A DNA stretch of 64,000 nt from Proteles cristata cristata (GCA_017311185.1 JAESUZ010002701.1:496001-560000); one strand, 5' to 3'; numbered from the stretch's first letter, positions 42,060 to 53,567 are shown. The notes: generated by a model not told the origin, from the sequence alone. A program made the numbers and translations.

Positions 42060-42530
42060 AGGTTTTTCTTGTTTTATTTTTCTTTACCTTTGTTCTACTT
42101 ATACAAATTCCTTTTTAATCTATCTAGAATTTTTTTGGCACCTAGTCTCACTTGATTTCCCTTTTCCCTAATGGATGCCCAACTCACCCAAGGACATGTA
42201 TTCAATAATCTACCTGTCACTACTCTGTTGATATATTACTTATTTCTACATAATATATTACTTATTACATATGTATTATATATAAGTTTTATATATGCAT
42301 GAACCCAATTCCCCAATCTCTTATTTCATTGACCTGTTGGTCAAATCTGTACCAAATCATACTCATCTAATTAATATATCATTTTAATATATAACATGGA
42401 GGAAGGAAACCCAACTTTCTTATTCTTCTTTCTTAAAATTACCTTGAATATTCTTGCATATTTATGATTTTACATGAATTTTAATATCAACCTCTCCAGG
42501 TCTATCTATGCACATATGGATTCCTTAGTA
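42060..42530 (-). repeat. L1 ORF2 fragment, antisense
   Basis: TTTTTAATCTATCTAGAATT, ATGGATGCCCAACTCACCCA, ATGTATTCAATAATCTACCT and TTATTTCATTGACCTGTTGG match antisense L1 ORF2 (CTATCTGGAATTCATT, ATGGATATCCAATTGTCCCA, CATTTATTGAA, TTCCATTGATCTATTTGTC). A TA-rich block occurs at 42250-42295. Confidence 0.75.
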
Positions 42531-42871
42531 GAACAGAGGACATGGTAAGTTACTCCCGCTTCTGGACAAAAGAGAAATACCTCAATTTTAGGTCCGTTTG
42601 GTAAACATTCTCTAATGTTAGGCAGTAGGACTACACTAAATAAATAAATAAGAAAACATGCCTGTCCTCCTAAGCTATTACTCTAATGAGGATGTTACAG
42701 ACACATGCAAGGTTGTTGCTATAAAAACATTTTCCTGTGGTTCCTCCTGGGGTAGTGTTTCCATTATTTCCTGCAGTGTGTACCACAGTCATCTGCCGCT
42801 CTGGAGACAGGCTGTTGGGTTTTGCTGTTCAACTCTTATCACATTATATTTCATGCTAAACTTTCACATGC

Positions 42872-42935
42872 ACTGTTTTTTATTTTATTTTATTTTATTT
42901 ATTTTATTTTATTTTATTTATTTTATTTTATTGCC
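42872..42935. repeat. (ATTTT)n/(ATTT) array
   Basis: Imperfect pentanucleotide array with two ATTT interruptions, 9 bp left of a young SINE's target duplication. It predates that SINE. Confidence 0.95.
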
Positions 42936-42959
42936 TTTTAATGCATAGATTTATTTTTT

Positions 42960-43167
42960 TTTAATTTTTATTTATTTCTAGGAGAGAGAGAGAGACAGCA
43001 TGAACAGGGGAGGATCAGAGAGAGAGGGAGACACAGACTGAAACAGGCTCCAGGCTCCGAGCTGGCAGTCAGCACAGAGCCCGACGCGGGGCTCGAACCC
43101 ACAAACCGCGAGATCATGACCTAAGCGAAACTCGGACGCTTACCCGACTAAGCCACCCAGGCGCCCC
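42960..43167 (-). repeat. young feliform CAN-SINE, antisense, perfect 16-bp TSD
   Basis: TTTATTTATTTCTAGGAGAG, GACACAGACTGAAACAGGCT, CGAGCTGGCAGTCAGCACAG and GCCCGACGCGGGGCTCGAAC. CATAGATTTATTTTTT is identical at 42944-42959 and 43168-43183. Confidence 0.97.
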
Positions 43168-43299
43168 CATAGATTTATTTTTTAAAGAAATAGAGCATCA
43201 TCCTGTGCATATTCTATAACCTGCACAATTCACTTAAAAATCTACATAACGGGCATATTTCCATATCATTATATATTTTTTCTATAAGATTTTAAGAAT

Positions 43300-43503
43300 T
43301 AAAAAAATTTTTTTTAAATTACATCCAAGTTAGTTAGCATATAGTGCAAAAATGCTTTCAGGAGTAGAACCCAGTGACTCATCCCCTACATATAACACCC
43401 AGTGCTCATCCCAGCAGGTGTCCTGCCTAATGCCTTCGTGTCTGTTTAGCCCATCCCCCCACCTACAGCCCCTCCAGCAACCCTCAGTTTGTTCTCTGTA
43501 TTT
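43300..43503 (-). mobile_element. carnivore L1 3' UTR, antisense, left of SINE
   Basis: CATCCAAGTTAGTTAGCATA, ATAACACCCAGTGCTCATCC and CTCAGTTTGTTCTCTGTATT are the same 3' UTR blocks seen at 20.3 kb. Confidence 0.9.
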
Positions 43504-43520
43504 AAGAGTCTTTTATGTTT

Positions 43521-43744
43521 TTTTTTAAATTTTTTTTTATGTTTTTATTTATTTCTAGGAGAGAGAGAGAGACAGCATGAGCAGGGGAGGGTCAGAGAGA
43601 GAGGGAGTCACAGACTGAAACAGGCTCCAGGCTCCGAGCTGGCAGTCAGCACAGAGCCCGACGCGGGGCTCGAACCCACGAACCGCAAGATCATGACCCG
43701 AGCGAAAGTCGGACGCTTAACCGACTAAGCCACCCAGGCGCCCC
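43521..43744 (-). repeat. young feliform CAN-SINE inside L1 3' UTR, 17-bp TSD
   Basis: Close to the consensus of the young group, with CTAGGAGAGAGAGAGAGACA, GGGAGTCACAGACTGAAACA, CCCGACGCGGGGCTCGAACC and CGACTAAGCCACCCAGGCGC. AAGAGTCTTTTATGTTT is duplicated at 43504-43520 and 43745-43761. Confidence 0.98.
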
Positions 43745-44040
43745 AAGAGTCTTTTATGTTTTGTCCCTTTCCCCGTTTTTATATTATTTTTACTGCCCTT
43801 CCCTATGTTCATCTGTTTGGTATCTTAAGTTCCATATATGAGTGAAGTTATATGATATTTGTCTTTCTCTGACTGACCAATTTTCTTAGCATAATACACT
43901 CTAGTTCCATCCACCTTGGTGCAAATGGCAAGACTTTATATACATATACATATGTATATATGTATATATATATATATATAAAGGTGCCATGTACCCCTTT
44001 GAAACAACACACCTGTATCCCTTGGATAAATACCTAGTAG
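43745..44040 (-). mobile_element. carnivore L1 3' UTR and ORF2 end, antisense, right of SINE
   Basis: TTATGTTTTGTCCCTTTCCC, TCTTAAGTTCCATATATGAG and CTAGTTCCATCCACCTTGGT continue the L1. A TA-rich microsatellite (43937-43982) replaces an internal stretch, then GTACCCCTTTGAAACAACAC resumes. The copy ends at about 44040, so it is strongly 5'-truncated. Confidence 0.88.
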
Positions 44041-44044
44041 ACAC

Positions 44045-44185
44045 GCACTGTTTATTTTAAACAAATGCATCGGGTGCCTTCTACATGCCACGTCCTATAG
44101 ATGGACATGGATGTGGTCCATTCCCTCAAGGAGCTGAGGTTTAGAGGCAGGGATAGACAGATAGACAAATACAGCAAAGTGAAGT
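44045..44185 (-). repeat. L2 3' end, antisense
   Basis: GGGTGCCTTCTACATGCCAC, TGGTCCATTCCCTCAAGGAG and CTGAGGTTTAGAGGC match antisense L2 (GAGCACCTACTATGTGCCAG, TGGTCCCTGCCCTCAAGGAG, CTTACAGTCTAG). Confidence 0.8.
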
Positions 44186-44354
44186 ACACACTAAAAAAAA
44201 GAGGAATGCAGGATGCAGTGAGCGCCCCTCCCCCCTGCCCCCACCTCCCAGTATGGGAAGACACTGAAATGTGGTGATCAAGGACTCCCTCTCAGGGCTT
44301 CTCCCTCTTGGACCCTCTTTCTGGGTCCAGGCCCTGCTTTCCCATTTAACATTA

Positions 44355-44530
44355 TGGAAAATCATTCATATTCCTTACATTCTCTGAGTCTCAGCTTTTT
44401 GGTCTGTAAAAGGAGGATAATAATAGAACCTTCCATCAGAGTGAGATGACCCACACAAACCCCTCAGAACACCCAGGCACAGAGTAAGTGCTCAGAGAAT
44501 AATAACCACTATGATTGCTATTATTGGTCA
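44355..44530 (+). repeat. MIR, sense
   Basis: ACATTCTCTGAGTCTCAGCT, TTTTGGTCTGTAAAAGGAGG, ATAATAATAGAACC, ACCCAGGCACAGAGTAAGTG and CTATTATTGG are MIR core and 3' end blocks in order. Confidence 0.9.
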
Positions 44531-44664
44531 TGGGGAAACATAAATTGAAGGAGATGAAACCTTCATATGAATTCCAGAAAGGCGTCGGAAGAAGATCCAA
44601 GGGAATATTGTTACAAACGGTATCACTCACCAGCGGGCTAAGTCCAATGTCAAAAGCTACCAGA

Positions 44665-44825
44665 GTTCTATATGGGAAATATTTTGATGCACATTTCACA
44701 GATGAGTAAGCAGGCCCCAAACAGTTAAGAAGCATTCCCAGAAATACTGACCTAGAAGACGTAGAGATGGAAATCAAATGTAGGCATTCTGGTTCCACGT
44801 TGCACAGCTGTTGATCTCACCTGGA
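44665..44825 (-). repeat. MIR, antisense
   Basis: ATGCACATTTCACAGATGAG, TAAGCAGGCCCCAAACAGTT, AAATCAAATGTAGGCATTCT and GGTTCCACGTTGCACAGCTG match the antisense MIR. It faces the sense MIR 135 bp to its left. Confidence 0.85.
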
Positions 44826-46471
44826 CTGTCTGCTGCCTTGTCTGGTACCTGCCCACAATAAGCTATGCCTTGGTGGGACTATTAAGTCCATGAAATTGCA
44901 AAAGCAGAAGCCGAGCTTTTCTCTGCCCACTCATCTAAGATGCCTTGATTTGTTCTGATTGCACACTCTTTACAGCTGGTAATGGAGGAGAAAGTGAAAT
45001 GCATCTATTCCCATTTTACTTTAAAAGAATGTTACAGTGAGTTTAATTAAGGAGGAGAATCTTGTCTTTTGACCAGTGTAGCTACAGAATTTTAATCTGA
45101 AGGTCATTTTGAGAACACTGTGAGAGGTTCCTAAATAGCAAAACTGGGATAGAGTCATTTCTCTCAATATGTGTTTAAGGCTTGCAAAAAAAATGAACAT
45201 TTCTACCCAATAGAAAGCACAGTTTTAATTATTGATGGTCTGACACTTGTGTGTGGGCTTTCTCTCTTGGTGCTGAGTCACATACATATTTGGTAGTGTT
45301 AAAAATCCTATTATGCCATTTTAAAAGAGGGCGTGGAAATTGAGATTGTGAGTTCGTGCTGACTACATTTTAAACACCGTCAATTTTGCTTTTCTTATCT
45401 TAAAGTTTCACATGAATATCCTGTGGCCGTCTGCAGTGTCTCAATGTTAAGATCCATCAACTTGATCTTCAACCTATTCTATTCATGCCTCAAGCATAAA
45501 ACATGCCTCTCGACTGTGCCAGCCCAGGGAAATATTTACTTTGGAAAAATCTAACTAGTCACTGTCCACTATTTGTGTACTGATAACCTCTGGCCATGCA
45601 CTTGAATTAGGAAAGACCTCCAGCTGCTTTTCTGGAGGCCTTTATTTGAGGCTAATTTTCACTTCTGTATATTCTTGCACTATTTTTATTACTTGGAAAT
45701 TACCCTGAAAATACCTGCAAGAATAATCAGTTCCATGATAAATTATTCTTCTCCATAACAAGGGAGCATAATTACTTGTTCACATGTCCACATTTCTAAT
45801 TTCTTTTCATAACAGAACACAAATATTATTTCACAAAAATCTATCTGCATTACATTTGTATAATTAGCAGGGGCTTAAAAGATACTTGATGATTTCTTAC
45901 TTCAGTGAAGTTTGAACTATAAGCATATCAGTATTTTATTATCATCTGCTTTAACGTTAATAGCAAGCTCAAAAAGAAAAACTACATAGAGCCCAATCTA
46001 TGACATTTTTACTCAGTAAGTATATGTTTTTTTTCCCCCCAGAGGCTTCTTTACCCAGATAATTTACCCATTGCAAGTTGAAATGTGCTGCCAACAACTT
46101 TTTAGCTTTTAAATAATGCTTGTTTTGAAAGAAATAAAATGAGATTTCCTTATCTTCCTTACATTTACCATTGACCCAGCTGTCATAAAGAATGTTGGGC
46201 CCAAAGTACCAGGGGAAAAGGTGGTAGTGGAAATTGTAACTCATCATTTTTTCAATAACAAGGTGAATTTTTGACTTACATAATAAAAAAACAAATCAAG
46301 CCTAGTTCCATAAGATAATTCACTTTTCCATCCAAGAAGTGCTGTCCTACACATGACTTTACATTTTGATCAAGCAAAAGATCTTGAAAATAAATTTTGT
46401 CTTAGAAAACTTTGAGTAGCAGAGCTACAGCATCAACTCAAATGAGGTTTTCAGTGATTTATTTCTTTTTA
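44826..46471. other. 1.6 kb of unassigned sequence
   Basis: AT-rich, with no recognised repeat, exon or RNA. Confidence 0.45.
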
Positions 46472-46639
46472 AAAAATTTTAAAGTTTATTTATTTATAGA
46501 GAGAGAGAGAGAGAGAGAGAGAGAATCCCAAGCAGACTCCATGCTGTCAGCACATAGCCCAACATGGGGCTGGATCCCATAAACCCTGAGATCATGACCT
46601 AAGCCAAAATAGACACTAAACCGAGCACCCAGGTGCCCC
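46472..46639 (-). repeat. CAN-SINE, antisense, short
   Basis: AAAGTTTATTTATTTATAGA, a 24-base GA run, CTCCATGCTGTCAGCACATA, GCACCCAGGTGCCCC. The GGGGAGGGGCAGAG block is missing, giving a 168-bp copy. Flanks TCAGTGATTTATTTCTTTTT and TCAATGATTTCTTTTTT support the ends. Confidence 0.92.
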
Positions 46640-47394
46640 TCAATGATTTCTTTTTTAAATGGGAATTGGTTTAGACTCCAAAATATCATTTCTCTCTGAA
46701 GTGATTGAGGATAAACACAGGATAAACATAGAACATCTTGTCATTCTGCAAGCTGTCAAAGAGTAAGAAGGTCATGTCAAAAGGTCTCAGGAGCCAATCT
46801 GAGAAAACTTTTTTGACCCAAAGATTTTTTAAAAAGTGAAGAGTTAGTAAAATGAAACAGAAGACATTAAAATAAATGAATCCATGACCAAAAAAAAATG
46901 GTTGATCACCTTCAAGCATGCTAGAGAAGTAACTTGTTATTTTAAAAGGAGATAAAAGGACAGACTAAATCATAAACAATGCTTTTGCTATGTAAACTGT
47001 ACAAGGCATCTTTCAACAACTGAAAGACATTTCTTGTTTATAGAAGTGTCATAGCTGAAAAGGGAAGAGATGCTATATGCAAACTATGATGAGATAATGA
47101 TCGAGGCCAAGTTCCTCAATCTTTTCACAAAACGTTTTGGAGAAACTGAAGAGCTTTCTACATACTACTAATTTCCATTCTAGGATTATGGTGTTAATGA
47201 TGGAGGAAACTGCATCCAAGGATTGTAAATCAGAGCCCCTTCCAGTAGTTTGTTGTGGTTTAAATATCTTAGCCCAGTTGATCCATTTATTCTTTCTTTC
47301 TCCAATCAGACTTCTCCTTGAAAACACAGAACTTTTATGTCACAATGAATAGATCAGGAAATCCCAAAGGCCTGCAACCTACATCATCACCTCT
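46640..47394. other. unassigned sequence
   Basis: No repeat or exon recognised. Confidence 0.42.
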
Positions 47395-47760
47395 AGGTCT
47401 TACCATATCTCTTCTGTCTGTAACCAAATTGCAATCTTTAGGGAGACTGTTCTGGTTCACAATCACCATGACTGTCTCTTACAATGACAACAGCCTTCTA
47501 ACTGTTCTTTCTTCTAATCTGCCTTCAGAGACAGTATCTTAAATCACTGGGACCACATTACTTCCTTTCACAGAACTCTCCCAAGGTTTTGCAGTGTCTG
47601 CACCTATACCGACTTCCATCTGGACCCTTTCCATTCACTCCCTGCTCTATTTCTCACTGTAATTTACAATCTCTGGAGGGTCAACTGTGCCTTGGTTTTT
47701 CAGGTCCCATGATTGCCTATGCTATTCTGTGAGCCTAGACTACTCTTACGTCTACTTGTA
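47395..47760 (+). repeat. L2 internal 3' region, sense
   Basis: GCCTTCTAACTGTTCTTTCT, CTTCTAATCTGCCTTC, TTACTTCCTTTCACAGAACT, CTCCCAAGGTTTTGCAGTGT and CATTCACTCCCTGCTCTATT follow L2 (TCCTAACTGGTCTCCCTGCT, CACTCCCCTGCTCAAAACCC, TCCAGTGGCTTCCC). Confidence 0.62.
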
Positions 47761-49700
47761 TGTTGTAGTAGATTTCAAGGCATTAAAATATTTGCAAATT
47801 ATAATGTGTGCACATGAGCTGCTATCTAGAAATGTAAAAATGTAGATACTTGCAACAGGAAATCATGTATTAATGGCTTAAAGTCTATTCTGCTCCGTTG
47901 CATGTTTCTGTAATGCAAATTGGCTCATATCCAATTAGTATAAAGGGGATTGAGGTCAATATGATATTGAAGTAAAATTGATTTGTTCACATTTTCCCCA
48001 TTACATTAATACTTTTATGTGATCCAAGTGAGAACAACTAGATGCAAAGTATACCAAGACAAGCCATAGAGAAATGGATTATTGTTTATAATGTTTACTC
48101 ACCTCACTTTTTATTTCAGCTCAGTTTGGATACCTGTGCTGTCCTGCATTGCAAGTGCTTTCTGAAGGGTTCTTTCTAATCCATGTATGTTTTGTTGTTT
48201 TCTCTATAATTAGCAGCTTCAACTTGTGTACACCCTCTTGGCATCTAGAGAATCGACCTTTATTTCAAGGATAAACATCCAATATGTTTCCTAGCATTCC
48301 CCCCATTTTTTACAAATTTTATATTTTTGATTATATAGGTACCACACTGTATTTTTCCTAAATATATATTGGTTTTGAGTGGTTCGTCCATAATCCTATT
48401 CGTCCCATAATTCCTGTAATTGTTTCCAGAAGACAAGGTTACTTAGGAGTGCATATATCATGCTACAGCATTCAGCTCGGTGTTGTTTAAGAGAAAATAG
48501 GAATTTTGGGAAAGGATTTCCTCTATTTCCCTCCTCCCGTACATAAGCGGATGTAGCTTTTGACTTCCCTACAGTGATTTTATGTTACCCCCTTCATCTT
48601 TAATACATAGGAATCCAGTTTTATTGCTTCTCTATTTTGTCTCAGCTTTATTTAACATTCTATGATTGCATTTCTAAACCTTTAATTTGGCTCTGACTTT
48701 CACTTTATCTCATTTCTCTCCCATTTCTCTAGTTGTTGCCAAGGTTATAAAAATAATTACTTTGCAATCTTCGATTAATAGAATGACCTATTGTATGACC
48801 TTACTCTATGATGGGTTTTGATTATTTTCAAATACATCTTACAATAAAAGCCAATCTTAGTGGGACTGATTTAATGGTATGTCACAGATAATCCAAGATC
48901 CAGTAATATCAAAGTTGTGGACACTTCATACTTTAATGGATAAAATTCCATCTCTGTGCTTTGAAAGGTCAGTTTCTGTCCATCTTGCTTGCCTGTCTGA
49001 GCTTAGCAACAGTTAACCAACTGAAAGCCAACAGTTCTGGGCTCTGCTCTTCCCAGTCTGTGGCTTGTAAATAAAGGCTCAATGGCCAGAATGTCAAGGG
49101 CAAAGTCTGAAAGGTCTCCTGTCACCTTCCAAAGGCCAGTGTGCATGAAGATAACTGTGCTCTGAGGGCCTTCATGAAAAAGGACTTCTTCCTTTTTCAC
49201 TCTTTCCAACACGGCCTGATCAAGCCTCCATCGGAATCTCATCTTTTACTCCAATTCCCCTCTGGAACTGGATATCATGGTAAGCCCCAGCCAGGTAAAC
49301 TGGGAACTTGATTTCCTGAGTTACTTTTAAACAACCCCTCTTCTCGGGGCTCAAGTTGGAAATTTTTTCTATAATTTCACCCTGTTCCACATTGCTGTGC
49401 TTGAACCATCCATCAGCCACTCATACAAAGGAGACCTTGCTTTCCAGAAGCCCTGGATCCACTTGTCCTATGCATCAGACTTGCCTCTACTCTGTGGATT
49501 TGTGATTTAGACTCCTGATTTTTCTTGGGATTGGCTAGTCTTCCTTCCTGGCAAGTTGGGTTACTGTTCTTCTGGTTCTCCTTGGCTTTTTAATTCCATG
49601 CATGCTTTTCAGCTGTGTGGGCAAAGGCACCTTCACTACTCTCACAAACTGGGCCATCATCTTGGTGGTTTAGGGTAATGTAAGTTTGACTCTCACTCAC
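47761..49700. other. 1.9 kb of unassigned sequence
   Basis: 48.0-48.9 kb is AT-rich and unremarkable. 49.0-49.7 kb has a more even composition and minus-strand open stretches (for example 49220-49420). I could not match these to a protein family, they lack splice context, and they shift frame, so I do not call a gene. Confidence 0.4.
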
Positions 49701-49709
49701 AGAATAGAG

Positions 49710-49988
49710 CAACGTGGGCTTTCGCGATCAGGAGGTTTGTACACCATGGCTCTGTTCTTCACGACATATCGAATCACTGAGATCATCTCTTCAGCACCTG
49801 GCTATAAGGTCACTCTGCTCATCTGTGTCAAAGTACTGAAGGGAGATATTAATGGACCCAGCCTAGAAATTGTGATGATGGACCTCGTCTGGCAGTTGTA
49901 TGTACCTATGTTAAGTTGGCTGCAACAACACCTAACTGCTAGAGAAACGGGGATATAGAATCCTTGCATTTAAAAAAAAAAAAAAAAA
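49710..49988 (+). pseudogene. small poly(A)-ended retrocopy of an unidentified transcript
   Basis: The unit starts CAACGTGGGCTTTCGCGATC, contains ACACCATGG at 49742-49750, and ends in an 18-base A run (49972-49989). AGAATAGAG flanks it at 49701-49709 and 49989-49997, a 9-bp duplication abutting the poly-A as in L1-mediated retroposition. From the ATG at 49746 a 70-codon frame (MALFFTTYRITEIISS at its start) stays open to 49958. The parent gene was not recognised. The CpG-bearing start resembles a 5' UTR. Confidence 0.5.
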
Positions 49989-49997
49989 AGAATAGAG

Positions 49998-51034
49998 AAA
50001 GAAACTGTTGACCAGCAAGCAACTTCTGTCTGGCATATAAGAAAATATAAACAACGGGATGAGCATATGCTGCCACACCAAAAGCCATTAAAATCATGAG
50101 ATACACTTTATACCTGCATCCTGACACATACTTAAAAGTATTTTTTTTAAAAAAATCTTAATCTTAACAAGAAGGAAGGAGGAGGTAAAATAACTACACC
50201 AGTCATGATAATAATGTATTATATCCACATGTGCATAGTTAGGAAATTCAGAATTGTTAAACTACAAGGAAAATGCGACAAATCCAAACACTTTAAAAAA
50301 TTATTATATTACCACTTTCTGCATGGATGACATTGAGGGGAAATACAGAAGTGATTAACATCTGAGGCATGATTCAAACAGATTTTTTTCTAATGGGGAG
50401 ATCAACATGTAAATAGAAGAAATATTATGAAGACCAGAGGAAATAACAGAGAGAGATGGATTAAAATAGATGTGGATGGATCTTTGACTTAGTGCTAGGA
50501 TCTAACTAACCTAACCTGATTGCTTGACTCCTGGTTCATGCAGTGGTGATTTTCTCTGGCGTTATCAATATGATACTTTCAAGGGTCACATTCCGGTAAT
50601 GAGCTTCTCCTCCATTTACTGACACATTTATCAGCATGCAAATGTCAACTCTGCTAACCCCCTTTCTTAATCTTCTACTCAAACTCAAAAATAAATTACC
50701 TGTTTCCTCCAAGGGTCAAACTCCCATATGTTGGAGATGAGCAATGATATTAAATTACTGAAAATGACAAATGGATAAACAAATAAATTGGACTGGTCTT
50801 TGGGGAGATGCACAATGAACTATCATCTGTGGGATGGACCCCAGGCATTTTGTCTCCCAGATTCTCGTCTGTTCCATCAGCCCTTCCAGGACAACATCTC
50901 CCCAGCAGCTCCATTTACCGCACTGGCCATTCATATCATGCACTAGCCCATAGCACCTTCCCATGTGCACCTTTTTGTGTTATATAATTTGTGGGATCTT
51001 TTTATGAGTTGTAAATTTATCTGATTTATCATGG
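49998..51034. other. unassigned AT-rich sequence
   Basis: No repeat, RNA or exon recognised. Confidence 0.42.
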
Positions 51035-51485
51035 AATAAAAGTCTCCACAAACTAGTTCTTGCTTTTTCTCTAGCTACACGCCACACTGCTTCCTGTACG
51101 CGGGTACTTGATGCCTGATCATATTGTACTCTTAGCAGCTTCTCGTTCCCTTTGCTTTGTGGATGTTGCTCCAAGCACTTAGAAGGGCCACCCTCCTTCA
51201 GTCATCTCATTCTGATCATCCAAGTCTCAGCTTAAGCTCTTCTTCTAGGAAATCTTCCTAGAATACAAGGCTGAATTTATCTTGCCATTTTGTATGCTTT
51301 CCATGAATCTTGAACACACCCTTCTTACAGCACTCAGTACAGTGTTGTGTGTCTTTCTGTCTATGTGACTATCCATCAGGTCATGAGCTCCAGGAGGGCT
51401 GGAACTGTGTGCTTTTTTCTGTATTTTTAATGTCTGACACAATAGGAACCCAGTAAGTTCCCAATGCATAAGTCAAAGAATGAAT
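51035..51485 (+). repeat. L2 3' end, sense, well preserved
   Basis: TCTCAGCTTAAGCTCTTCTT, AGGAAATCTTCCTAGAATAC, CAGCACTCAGTACAGTGTTG, AGGTCATGAGCTCCAGGAGG, GCTGGAACTGTGTGC, CACAATAGGAACCCAGTAAG and AAGAATGAAT give the L2 3' terminus block by block. Confidence 0.92.
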
Positions 51486-52046
51486 CAAGGAGCCTATGCC
51501 TCAGTTAAGGGAGACAAGCTGTGTACACAAAAACAAATCTTTCACATATTTATTCTTCTCCTTAATTAATATCTTTCTCCCTGTGCTGAATGTACATGGC
51601 AAGAAGAATGCAAGGGTAAGTAGCACATGGTGCTTAACCTAGAGGAGCTCATTTTCTTAAGAGTAGCAGATATTTGAAGACCTTATTTCAGTGATGCTGA
51701 CATAATTGATCATAACATGTACCATTATGTCACGTGCTACTAAGAAATATAAAAATATAAATGCTAATGCAACTCTGACATTGTCCTTATTATGTAGAAT
51801 TCTTATTTTATCCCTCTTGAAAGAGCCACTTAAGACTTATTCAAAACAAAATTGGTTAAATTATTCTTAAAAGTTCTTCACATATGAAATTTGACTCTTT
51901 TGAGACACTTTTCAACTGAGTTGTCAATCCCGTGTTCATCCAATCAATGCCACCCTCAATGCTCAACAGAAAATTGATTGGTGTTGCTGAATTCTTTAAA
52001 ATAATCCGTAAGAAGTAAAAGCTATTCAGCCAGATTTGTAATGTTT
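51486..52046. other. unassigned sequence
   Basis: Nothing recognised. Confidence 0.42.
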
Positions 52047-52060
52047 ACTCCTTCTTTTTA

Positions 52061-52289
52061 TTTTTTTTTAAATTTTTTAATGTTTTTATTTATTTCTAGG
52101 AGAGAGAGAGAGAGAGACAGCGTGAGCAGGGGAGGGTCAGAGAGAGAGGGAGTCACAGACTGAAACAGGCTCCAGGCTCTGAGCTGGCAGTCAGCACAGA
52201 GCCCGACGCGGGGCTCGAACCCACGAACCGTGAGATCATGACCTAAGAGAAAGTCGGATGCTTAACCAACTAAGCCACCCAGGCGCCCC
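52061..52289 (-). repeat. young feliform CAN-SINE, antisense, perfect 14-bp TSD
   Basis: TTTATTTATTTCTAGGAGAG, GGGAGTCACAGACTGAAACA, TGAGCTGGCAGTCAGCACAG, GACGCGGGGCTCGAACCCAC. ACTCCTTCTTTTTA is identical at 52047-52060 and 52291-52304. Confidence 0.97.
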
Positions 52290-52304
52290 AACTCCTTCTT
52301 TTTA

Positions 52305-53236
52305 AATGTTGCCTAAAAACCTCCTTCATCCTCTCTTTAAAGTCCATTGGGAAGGGATTAAAAATATTTCCACATTTCAATTCAGGAAGTTTCTTGTCAA
52401 TTCTGATTGTTGGTTTTGATGTTTGTGTCCGTACAGATCATGGCATCTACATAATGGCTGATGTCTACTTCCAGCAACTATAAGATGGCGGTGGTTAAAA
52501 GACATACCTTGAGTTCAGAAATGTTAAAATGCAAAAATAAGTAAAAAATTGTATTGAGACTTAACAATATACAGTGTAATCTACTCTTATGGGTACTAGA
52601 ATCATTATAAGCACATCAGATTGTGGGAATACAGATGATCATCTGATTAATTTTGCTGGATGAATCTGGGAAATTTACATATAAGTGCAGAAATGGTGAT
52701 TTTTTAGAGCTCAGTGTTTGAAACTTGAATAAAAAGGAATGCAGGATGATTGTGACTTAATACATACAGTTATGTCTACACAGGCCTTCCAGAAATAGAT
52801 GACAACTCTAACTTCCAGGTCTCTGATGTAGTTCACACCAAACAGGTGAAAAGTGTCATAAATATTTCATGAAAATAATCCCATCTTTAGGTAGGATGTA
52901 CATATATTAAATATTGACTACTGACAGTATTAATACTTAATGTTATTTTTGACAAAATGAATGTTTTATGATTAAGAATATCATATTTGTTTATAAACTA
53001 AATTTAATATTTAATGGTATCAGTGAAGGTAACTGTTCAAATTGGAAACATAATACATTTTGAAATGCATAAAATTATAAAAAGAACAAATGTTAAGAAT
53101 GTTCATATTAAAAATTAACTATTACAGGTCTGATTTAGTGAACAGAATTAAAAGGAGAAGAAAATCTATCTCCAAGAGTAGATATATAATTACCCCAGGT
53201 ACTAGTTCTTCAAGAAAGAATTGCAGAATCAATAAG
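52305..53236. other. unassigned AT-rich sequence
   Basis: No element, exon or RNA recognised. Confidence 0.42.
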
Positions 53237-53380
53237 GCAATATTGATCATTTATTGAATGATTAATGTATGTCAGACACTGTTGTAAAGATTTGCATGTA
53301 TATAAGTTATTTAATCTCCTCAGAAACCCTATGTGGCAGGTACTTTTATTTCCTGATGGTAAAGATGGGGAACAGGAGTG
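53237..53380 (-). repeat. MIR/L2 3' end, antisense
   Basis: CATTTATTGAATGATTAATG, TATGTCAGACACTGTTGTAA, TATTTAATCTCCTCAGAAAC, CCTATGTGGCAGGTACTTTT and GGTAAAGATGGGGAACAGG are the antisense blocks shared by the MIR and L2 3' ends. Confidence 0.8.
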
Positions 53381-53439
53381 GAGCCATACTGTCGAAACCC
53401 AGAGCACTTTCTTCACCTCCGTCCACTGTTGCTAAGGAG

Positions 53440-53567
53440 GCTTGAGCTGGATGCAGGGCAACCAGCCAATGGGGACCAGCTGATGGGTGAAGCTGGGTGC
53501 AAGACAACCAGCCAATGGCTGGATTTGGGTGCAGGACAACCAGCCAATGGGCAGAGCAAGCAGGTTC
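53440..53567 (+). repeat. degenerate tandem repeat carrying three CCAAT boxes
   Basis: The segment TGCAGG(G)CAACCAGCCAATGG recurs three times, with AGCCAATGG at 53464-53472, 53510-53518 and 53542-53550 (spacing 46 and 32). The sequence continues after the L1 at 57053 (AGAGCAAGCAGGTTCTGGGA). It may be part of an unrecognised LTR U3 or another regulatory tandem repeat. Confidence 0.8.

Noticed and set aside
43185..43300. Possible old repeat (CATCATCCTGTGCATATTCT and following)
   Set aside because: It resembles a recurrent old-L1-type motif, but I could not place it in a family with enough certainty to annotate.
49003..49420. Minus-strand open stretches left of the retrocopy, possibly an inverted 5' part of the same transcript
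   Set aside because: They lie outside the target duplication at 49701, shift frame, and I could not match them to a protein. Two parts of one twin-primed retrocopy cannot be shown.
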